Position numbers and translations under genes: made by a program. Below are positions 12,432-17,503 of a DNA stretch of 17,503 nt, piece after piece (positions within the stretch are counted from its first letter, which is position 1; each line of letters opens with the position of its first letter). Source of the stretch: an uncultured Ruminococcus sp. GTDB lineage: Bacteria; Bacillota; Clostridia; Oscillospirales; Acutalibacteraceae. Under the pieces are notes generated by a model. That model was not told the DNA's origin, did not search any database, and worked only from the letters and a program-made list of their open reading frames with translations. Location: contig CADCON010000120.1 in NCBI GenBank assembly GCA_902803035.1, positions 1 to 17,503 on the forward strand. The letters run 5' to 3'.

Positions 12432-12881
12432 ATGACGGCGTATGAGCAAATGGTAAAATTTGAAATCGGACTCGACATGGGACTTCTCACGATGGAAGAA
12501 CTGCGGGATTTCCTCAACGCGGCGCTGAGGGAGAAGGACGTGCCGTATATCTACACGGACGTCTTCCTCTCGCTGGACAAAGGGCGGGACGAGGTCGTTA
12601 ATGTGATATTCTACAACCTGCAGGGGCATTACACCGCCGACCGCAGCGCGGGCAATGCGGTGCAGCGCGCGCTGATCGGGGTGATCCGCGACAAGTACCG
12701 TGCAGGCGTGATCGACAAGGAACAGTGCGTGGGCTTTCTCCACCGTCTGACCGATTACGGGGAGGGCGGCTGGAATCTCCTTTCCATCGACGAGTATTAC
12801 AGCCTTAATCAGAGCGGCTACTGCTCTGACGGGAATTTTGAAGCGCGCCTGAGCGAGATTTTCGCCATGGCGGAAGCATAA
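12432..12881 (+). CDS. conserved-looking protein of unknown function, 149 aa
   Basis: The protein is soluble, acidic and lacks a signal peptide or membrane helix. It begins MTAYEQMVKFEIGLDMGLLT and contains YIYTDVFLSLDKGRDEVVNV, a central LIGVIRDKYRAG segment and a C-terminal LSEIFAMAEA. No catalytic or binding motif is apparent and I do not recognise the family. GGAGTGA lies about 8-10 nt before the ATG at 12432; an ATG at 12428 in another frame closes after five codons. With its own promoter and a strong bidirectional terminator it forms a one-gene transcript. Codon use looks like that of its neighbours. Its place after a decayed padR locus does not suggest a role. Confidence 0.85.
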   Translation: MTAYEQMVKFEIGLDMGLLTMEELRDFLNAALREKDVPYIYTDVFLSLDKGRDEVVNVIFYNLQGHYTADRSAGNAVQRALIGVIRDKYRAGVIDKEQCVGFLHRLTDYGEGGWNLLSIDEYYSLNQSGYCSDGNFEARLSEIFAMAEA

Positions 12882-12891
12882 TTCGAGACAG

Positions 12892-12943
12892 AAAAAACGT
12901 CTGCCTTATCAGCCTGTGAATGGCTGCGGCAGACGTTTTTTTT
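12892..12943 (+). terminator. bidirectional terminator between convergent genes
   Basis: AAAACGTCTGCC (12894-12905) pairs perfectly with GGCAGACGTTTT; inside it CAGCC pairs with GGCTG. T8 runs to 12943 on the forward strand, and A6 at 12892-12897 supplies a T6 tail for the reverse CpXC gene that ends at 12957. Confidence 0.88.
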
Positions 12944-12956
12944 AGTTGCGAAGAAA

Positions 12957-13685
12957 TCAGTTGTCGGAGTCGACGAGTTTGAATTCGGGCTTGGCGTCGG
13001 TGACGGACGCCTGATTCTCGCTGTCGCGCTTGCTGTACGCCCTGATCATGCGGAGCGCCCAGTCGCGCCCGACCATGCAGACGCGGGAGGTGTAGATGGC
13101 GTTCACCACGACGTCGAAACGCTTTTTGATGGCATTGTAGACGTCGGGAGCGATAAAGATGGAGCGTGTATGTCCGTCATTGCAGAAGAAAATCAGCGCG
13201 TCCTTGTCATCGCGGCGTTCGTAGTAAATATTCATGACGCCTATGTCCGGGAATTGTTTGGTGAAGATATCAAAATAAACGAACTTGGCGATTTCAATCA
13301 CGCCGTCATTCAGGCCGAATTCGGCGATCTTGATTTTTTCCATCAGTTCGTTAACGGTGGTGACAACGCGTATCGCGTAATTAGGAGTTGTGAAATTATC
13401 CTCTATCGCGCTTCTGATGCCTTCGTAGTCGAAGGTCTTCAGTTCTTCCTGAGATGTGATGGGGCGGAAGTAAACCAGAAGATGCTTATCCATATCGTGA
13501 TACGCGATTCTGGACACAATCTGAAGGCCCTGGCCGCAATTCGGACATTTTTCATTGAAAAGCGAACCGGTGAGCACCTTGATTTTATACTCAGGGTCAT
13601 TCTGCACATTGATGATAACGGGGCGGGTGACCTCCACATCGGCACCGCATCCGGGACATTTTACTGTGTATTTTTTGTTCTCCAT
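12957..13685 (-). CDS. CpXC-domain zinc-ribbon protein
   Basis: This 242-residue protein begins MENKKYTVKCPGCGADVEV and has a second cysteine pair in NEKCPNCGQGLQIV. Cys10/Cys13 and Cys47/Cys50 form the zinc ribbon that defines the CpXC domain (about residues 5-120). The C-terminal half is mixed alpha/beta without a recognised motif. No membrane segment is seen. The ATG at 13685 is preferred because an upstream in-frame ATG at 13700 sits directly on the AAAGG ribosome site; that longer form would add five residues. The domain's biochemical role is not established. It is transcribed divergently from the DUF4364 gene. Confidence 0.9.
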   Translation of the reverse strand: MENKKYTVKCPGCGADVEVTRPVIINVQNDPEYKIKVLTGSLFNEKCPNCGQGLQIVSRIAYHDMDKHLLVYFRPITSQEELKTFDYEGIRSAIEDNFTTPNYAIRVVTTVNELMEKIKIAEFGLNDGVIEIAKFVYFDIFTKQFPDIGVMNIYYERRDDKDALIFFCNDGHTRSIFIAPDVYNAIKKRFDVVVNAIYTSRVCMVGRDWALRMIRAYSKRDSENQASVTDAKPEFKLVDSDN

Positions 13686-13712
13686 GTTGGTGAGACACAT
13701 CCTTTCTGAATG

Positions 13713-13741
13713 ATTATATCATACGCGGATTAAAATTGGAA
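13713..13741 (-). promoter_or_regulatory. promoter of the CpXC gene
   Basis: On the reverse strand a perfect TATAAT (13718-13713) has a TGA extended -10 motif and lies 17 nt from a weak -35 TTCCAA (13741-13736). Confidence 0.52.
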
Positions 13742-13821
13742 CCACTTTATAAAAATTTTCCAGTTAAAAATTTTTTCCTTTTTGTACGGTATGACTAAAA
13801 AATAGAATTTTGACATAACTA

Positions 13822-13850
13822 TTGAAATGGCGGCGGTTTCGGAGTAAAAT
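13822..13850 (+). promoter_or_regulatory. promoter of the DUF4364 gene
   Basis: TTGAAA (13822-13827) and TAAAAT (13845-13850) are separated by 17 nt; the start would be near 13857, 39 nt before the ATG. A TTGACA at 13810 is not correctly spaced from this -10. The rest of the divergent gap is AT-rich without other clear sites. Confidence 0.6.
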
Positions 13851-13895
13851 ATAAACACGGAATCACGATTTGTCAAAGAAGGAGGACAACGGCAG

Positions 13896-14495
13896 ATGCA
13901 TGATGATAATATTGACGCCTTCACGGGAGGAGTAAGGCCCGACGGACTGAAGAACAAGAGCGACATCAAGGTGCTGGTCTGCTTCCTGCTGAGTCACAGC
14001 ACCCAGCCGCTCTCGCGCAGGGATATGACTGATATTTTTCTTGACCGCGGACTTGCCAATTACTTCGAGGCGAGCGACGCCATTTCCTCGCTGATCAGGC
14101 ACGGGAATGTCACCGAAAACGCCGAAAGCGGGGCGATTGAGATAACCGTCAGCGGCAGGCAGATTGCCGACACGCTGTACGACGCGCTTCCGCTGACCAT
14201 CAGGGAAAAATCCCTCGAGGCCATGTCAAAGCTGATCAACCGCCGTCATGTGAGCAAGCAGAACAAAACCCGCATCGAAGCCTGCGACAAGGGGTATTAT
14301 GTCACCTGCACCGTCAATGACGGGGATATGGAAACCATGAGCGTCAGGATTTATGTGCCGTCGTACAATTACGCCACCGTGGTGCGCGACCGCTTCCTCG
14401 ACGATCCTGAAACGCTCTACCGCGCGGTGATGGCGCAGATGACCGACACCCCCGAGATAGCCCCCGTCCCAAAGAAACCGAAAAGAAAGCTCTGA
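13896..14495 (+). CDS. DUF4364 family protein
   Basis: This 199-residue protein has an N-terminal region resembling a winged helix: GLKNKSDIKVLVCFLLSHST, LSRRDMTDIFLDRGLANYF and SDAISSLIRHGNVTENAESG, followed by EITVSGRQIADTLYDALPL. This arrangement matches the DUF4364 family of Clostridia, whose members are thought to be DNA-binding because of the winged-helix likeness. The C-terminal part (about 110-185) is beta-rich, and the tail is lysine-rich (KKPKRKL). GGAGG lies 10 nt before the ATG. It is flanked by its own promoter and a strong terminator, so it is transcribed alone. Function is unknown. Confidence 0.88.
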   Translation: MHDDNIDAFTGGVRPDGLKNKSDIKVLVCFLLSHSTQPLSRRDMTDIFLDRGLANYFEASDAISSLIRHGNVTENAESGAIEITVSGRQIADTLYDALPLTIREKSLEAMSKLINRRHVSKQNKTRIEACDKGYYVTCTVNDGDMETMSVRIYVPSYNYATVVRDRFLDDPETLYRAVMAQMTDTPEIAPVPKKPKRKL

Positions 14496-14500
14496 TTTTC

Positions 14501-14547
14501 CCGCAGGAATGTGTGTTTTTCTGAAGCGCATTCCTGCGGATTTTTTT
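14501..14547 (+). terminator. intrinsic terminator of the DUF4364 gene
   Basis: CCGCAGGAATG (14501-14511) pairs perfectly with CATTCCTGCGG (14529-14539), followed by A and T7 (14541-14547). Confidence 0.88.
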
Positions 14548-14674
14548 GTCCATGCCGCTGGTTTCAGCGGTCACGGGAAATAATATGCAGGATTGGCGGA
14601 TCGGTTATGCATTCAGCGGTTTTTTCAACCACAATTTTCCTGTATATTTCGGGCAAATTTGTACTACATATTAA

Positions 14675-14703
14675 TTGAAAAGAACCGCGCGGTATGATAT
14701 AAT
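14675..14703 (+). promoter_or_regulatory. near-consensus promoter of the rnf operon
   Basis: TTGAAA (14675-14680) and a perfect TATAAT (14698-14703) with a TGA extended -10 are separated by 17 nt. The spacer contains the perfect 10-bp palindrome ACCGCGCGGT (14684-14693). Transcription should start near 14710, leaving a short leader before the rnfC ATG at 14739. Confidence 0.8.
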
Positions 14704-14738
14704 AAACACTATTCAATAAATTGTAAAGGAAGGAACCC

Positions 14739-16106
14739 ATGGATACTTCTAAAAGCAATAAGAAAAAGGCGGCGGAGGAAGACCTGCTTCTCCCCAAAAA
14801 GCCATTCAGAACCCACGGCGGCGTTCACATTGACCACATGAAGAACACCGCCGAGACGGAGTCGGAGGAAATTCCCACCCCGAAAAAGGTCATTATTTCC
14901 ATGCAGCAGCACATCGGCGCGGCCTGTGAGCCCATTGTCAAAAAGGGCGATACCGTCACGGTCGGCCAGCTCATCGCCAACAGCGAATCCTTCATGTGCG
15001 CGCCGATTCATTCCGGCGTGTCGGGCGTGGTCACCAACATCGGCACCATCATCATGCCCAACGGCGCGGAAATCAAGACCATCGAGATCGAATCCGACGG
15101 CAGGCAGACTATCTGCCCTGACATTGAGCCGCCCGTGGTTACCAATGCCGACGAGCTTTACGCCGCCGTCAGGAAGTCGGGACTCGTAGGACTGGGCGGC
15201 GCGGGATTCCCCGTGTCGATCAAGCTCAATTTCTCCCCCGAAAAGCACGTGGATACCCTCGTGATCAACGGCGCGGAGTGCGAGCCTTACCTCACCGCCG
15301 ACTACCGCGAGATGATGGAATTTCCGGAGGACATCATCGAAGGTACCCGCTTCGTCATGGAAACGCTGGAGCTAAAGCGCGCCATTATCGGCATCGAGGG
15401 CAACAAGCCCGCCGCCATCAAGCGTCTTGACGAGATCATCAGGGAGCGTTCCCTCGACGACAGAATGTGCGTTCTGAAGCTCGGCACCTCTTACCCCCAC
15501 GGAGCGGAGAAGGTGCTGATCAAGGCCTGCACCAACCGCGCTGTCCCGGTGGGTAAGATTCCCGCCGACGCGGGCTGTGTGGTGCTGAATATCACATCGG
15601 TTTCCTTCATAGCCAAATACGTCCGCACCGGAATGCCGCTGGTTTCCAAGAGAATCACCGTTGACGGTTCGGCGATCGAAACGCCCAAGAACGTCATCGC
15701 ACCCATCGGCACCATGATCTCCGACATCGCGGAATTCTGCGGCGGCTTCAAGCAGGAGCCGAAGAAGGTACTCATGGGCGGCCCCATGATGGGGACGGCA
15801 TTGTACACCCTCGACTATCCCATCATCAAGCAGAACAACGGCCTGATATTCATGGGCGAGAAGGAAGCCGACGACGTCAAGCCCTCCGACTGCATCCGCT
15901 GCGGCAGATGCGTCGCCGCGTGCCCCATGCTTCTCACGCCTGTCAACATTCAGCATCTGGTTGAAAAGCGCGATGTGCAGGGGCTGAATGACCTCTGCGT
16001 CATGAGCTGCATGGAATGCGGCTGCTGCGGCTTCTCCTGTCCCGCGCGCCGGCCGCTGGTGCAGTACCTGCGCATGGCCAAGAGCATTGTCAGGTCCGGC
16101 AGATAG
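14739..16106 (+). CDS. rnfC: Rnf complex iron-sulfur/NADH-binding subunit RnfC
   Basis: This 455-residue peripheral subunit carries the NADH and FMN binding site of the ferredoxin:NAD+ oxidoreductase, which couples electron transfer to ion pumping across the membrane. Visible landmarks are KKPFRTHGGVHIDHMKN near the start, the glycine-rich GLVGLGGAGFPVSIK (about 148-162), INGAECEPYLTADYREM, and two [4Fe-4S] motifs: CIRCGRCVAACP (Cys385, 388, 391, 395) and CMECGCCGFSCP (Cys424, 427, 430, 434). It is of compact Firmicutes size, without the long C-terminal extension of proteobacterial RnfC. AAGGAAGGAA precedes the ATG. It is the first gene of the operon, and rnfD follows 37 nt later. Confidence 0.97.
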   Translation: MDTSKSNKKKAAEEDLLLPKKPFRTHGGVHIDHMKNTAETESEEIPTPKKVIISMQQHIGAACEPIVKKGDTVTVGQLIANSESFMCAPIHSGVSGVVTNIGTIIMPNGAEIKTIEIESDGRQTICPDIEPPVVTNADELYAAVRKSGLVGLGGAGFPVSIKLNFSPEKHVDTLVINGAECEPYLTADYREMMEFPEDIIEGTRFVMETLELKRAIIGIEGNKPAAIKRLDEIIRERSLDDRMCVLKLGTSYPHGAEKVLIKACTNRAVPVGKIPADAGCVVLNITSVSFIAKYVRTGMPLVSKRITVDGSAIETPKNVIAPIGTMISDIAEFCGGFKQEPKKVLMGGPMMGTALYTLDYPIIKQNNGLIFMGEKEADDVKPSDCIRCGRCVAACPMLLTPVNIQHLVEKRDVQGLNDLCVMSCMECGCCGFSCPARRPLVQYLRMAKSIVRSGR

Positions 16107-16143
16107 CCAACCGATTCCCAATGAAAGGACTGCTTGTTTAAAA

Positions 16144-17121
16144 ATGGAAAATAACACTCCGAATACTCCTCAGATGCTTTCGGTATCGTCCTCCCCGCAC
16201 AGGCACAGCGGTGAAAATACCGCCTACATAATGCAGGATGTGCTGATTGCCCTTGTTCCCGCGGCGCTGATGTCGGTGGTCTATTTCGGCTGGCGCGCCG
16301 CCATGCTGATTGTGCTGTGTACCGCCACCTGTGTGCTGACCGAATATGTCTGCCGCCGCGTGATGAAGCGTCATCAGACCATCAGCGATTTCTCGGCGGC
16401 TGTCACCGGTGTGCTGCTCGCCTTCAACCTTCCCCCGACGCTCAACCCGGTCTTTGCCGTTCTCGGCTCGGTGTTCGCCATCGCCGTGGTCAAGCAGATG
16501 TTCGGCGGCATCGGTATGAATTTTGTCAATCCCGCGCTCGCCGCGAGAATCTTCCTGCTCATCAGCTTCCCGTCGCAGATGAGCAGTTGGTCGCTGCCCT
16601 TCTTCTACCTGAGCGGCAACGCCTCCACCGACGTGGTGTCCACCGCGACCCCGCTGGCGCAGATGGCTTCGGGCAGTGTCACCACGCCGATGATCGACCT
16701 CTTCATCGGTCTGCACGGCGGCTGTCTCGGCGAAACCTGCGCGCTCGCCCTGCTGATCGGCGGAATGTATCTGCTGCTCCGCAAGGTGATTACCCCCCAC
16801 ATTCCGCTTGCCTTTATCGGAACGGTGGCCGTCATCGCGCTCATTGCCGGCCAGAATCCGATTACCCATGTGCTTTCCGGCGGCGTGATGCTCGGCGCGA
16901 TCTTCATGGCGACCGACTACACCACCTGCCCGGTCAACAAGACCGGCAGGGTGGTCTACGGCATTGGCTGCGGCATTCTCACCATGACGATCCGGCTCTT
17001 CGGCTCTCTGCCCGAGGGCGTGAGCTATTCCATCGTGCTGATGAATATTCTCACTCCTCACATTGAAACGCTCACACAGTCAAGTCCCTTTGGTTCGGAG
17101 GTACAACGCAGTGGAAAATAA
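16144..17121 (+). CDS. rnfD: Rnf complex membrane subunit RnfD
   Basis: This 325-residue polytopic subunit carries covalently bound FMN and forms part of the membrane electron path. At least eight hydrophobic segments are visible. The segment STATPLAQM (Thr167-Thr169) is the flavinylation motif where FMN is linked through phosphate to threonine. GGIGMNFVNPALAARIFLL, SGGVMLGAIFMATDYTTCPV and GRVVYGIGCGILTMTIR are family signatures. The ATG at 16144 gives the expected N-terminus; AAAGGA lies 14 nt upstream, farther than usual, and the frame is open further back without a better start. The stop overlaps the start of rnfG. Confidence 0.96.
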   Translation: MENNTPNTPQMLSVSSSPHRHSGENTAYIMQDVLIALVPAALMSVVYFGWRAAMLIVLCTATCVLTEYVCRRVMKRHQTISDFSAAVTGVLLAFNLPPTLNPVFAVLGSVFAIAVVKQMFGGIGMNFVNPALAARIFLLISFPSQMSSWSLPFFYLSGNASTDVVSTATPLAQMASGSVTTPMIDLFIGLHGGCLGETCALALLIGGMYLLLRKVITPHIPLAFIGTVAVIALIAGQNPITHVLSGGVMLGAIFMATDYTTCPVNKTGRVVYGIGCGILTMTIRLFGSLPEGVSYSIVLMNILTPHIETLTQSSPFGSEVQRSGK

Positions 17122-17503
17122 CAAACAAGCCGGCTTTGCCCTGATTGCGAAGCCCACTCTGATACTCACGGCGATTTGCACCGTTGTCACCCTGCTGCTG
17201 GCAATGACCAATATGCTGACAGCCGGCAGAATTGCCGACAACGCCGCGCAGAAGGCGGCCGAGAGCCGCAGAAAGGTTCTCGCGGCTTCGGAATACAGGC
17301 AGCTCAGCGACGACGGCAGCGTCTACGGCGCGTATGATGAAGGCGGCAGGATGACCGGCGTGATCATCACCACCACTTCCAACGGTTACGGTGGAAAAAT
17401 CGAGGTTATGACCGGCATTTTGTCGAACGGCGAGATCTCCGGCGTCAATATCCTCTCCATGGAGGAAACGCCCGGCCTCGGCGCGAGGGGCAAGGAGGAC
17501 GCC
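17111..17503 (+). CDS. rnfG: Rnf complex FMN-binding subunit RnfG, N-terminal part
   Basis: A GTG at 17111, nine nt after GGAGG (17097-17101), opens a frame that continues past the end of the window; 131 codons are present. The protein has one N-terminal membrane anchor (about residues 15-35, LILTAICTVVTLLLAM) and then an external FMN-binding domain, with NGYGGKIEVMTGI (91-103) and EETPGLGA (118-125), both typical of RnfG/NqrC. The threonine that carries covalent FMN lies beyond the window. The first 11 nt overlap the end of rnfD, so the two are translationally coupled. The remaining genes (rnfE, rnfA, rnfB) are expected downstream by comparison with other clostridial operons. Confidence 0.93.
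   Translation, partial: MENNKQAGFALIAKPTLILTAICTVVTLLLAMTNMLTAGRIADNAAQKAAESRRKVLAASEYRQLSDDGSVYGAYDEGGRMTGVIITTTSNGYGGKIEVMTGILSNGEISGVNILSMEETPGLGARGKEDA

Noticed and set aside
16087..16143. Upstream TTG start extending rnfD into rnfC
   Set aside because: It would overlap rnfC and add an N-terminus not seen in RnfD; the ATG at 16144 gives the normal length.
1..17503. CRISPR arrays, insertion sequences, prophage genes, tRNA or rRNA genes
   Set aside because: No regularly spaced repeats, transposase or integrase motifs, or tRNA-like cloverleaf sequences were seen on either strand by eye.

Overview
The window looks like chromosome from an anaerobic, spore-forming member of the Clostridia, probably the Ruminococcaceae/Oscillospiraceae. 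The evidence is a spoIIAA-spoIIAB-sigF set, the start of an Rnf (ferredoxin:NAD+ oxidoreductase) operon, a DUF4364 gene, moderately GC-rich coding sequence, strong Gram-positive Shine-Dalgarno sites and many intrinsic terminators. I see no phage, transposon, CRISPR, tRNA or rRNA. Family names rest on motifs read by eye, not on database searches.

Layout. (1) 1-542: 3' end of an NADP-type glutamate dehydrogenase gene and its terminator. (2) 572-3742: a metal-uptake operon with a Fur-family repressor, a His-rich ZnuA-like lipoprotein, a ZnuC-like ATPase and a ZnuB-like permease. Start and stop codons overlap, a 21-bp operator-like palindrome lies just after the promoter, and a long terminator ends the unit. 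(3) 3724-7056: a TfoX N-terminal-domain protein, a 62-aa two-helix membrane protein, a CiaR-like response regulator with its histidine kinase, and a cytoplasmic NodB-type deacetylase. (4) 7172-8997: a 77-aa unknown protein, a terminator, then the forespore sigma-F module (anti-anti-sigma, anti-sigma kinase, sigma factor). (5) 9149-10925: the least ordinary stretch. It holds a strong promoter with a roughly 200-nt structured leader before a small XRE regulator, and then a 550-nt stretch with no conventional gene. That stretch carries TTAAG direct repeats matching the known CiaR-box pattern, a promoter, a possible 13-codon ORF and several hairpins. It leads into an OmpR-type regulator whose receiver domain lacks the phosphorylation region.

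(6) 11012-12881: a reverse-strand PHP-domain (histidinol-phosphatase-like) gene, a decayed padR locus in which the start of a PadR gene is joined out of frame to the end of a membrane-protein gene, and an unrecognised 149-aa gene. (7) 12957-14547: a reverse-strand CpXC zinc-ribbon protein and a forward DUF4364 gene. (8) 14675-17503: the rnfC, rnfD and rnfG genes behind a near-consensus promoter; the window ends inside rnfG.

How the parts may work together. The znu-like cluster reads as a self-contained metal-homeostasis circuit. The two-component system at 4386-6315 is a candidate controller of the TTAAG-repeat promoter about 3.6 kb downstream, because its regulator resembles CiaR and the site matches the CiaR consensus. 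That link is inference. The most unusual observations are this promoter region, the receiver-truncated regulator next to it, the leader RNA before the XRE gene, and two places where a terminator and a promoter, or a terminator and a gene start, are packed together.
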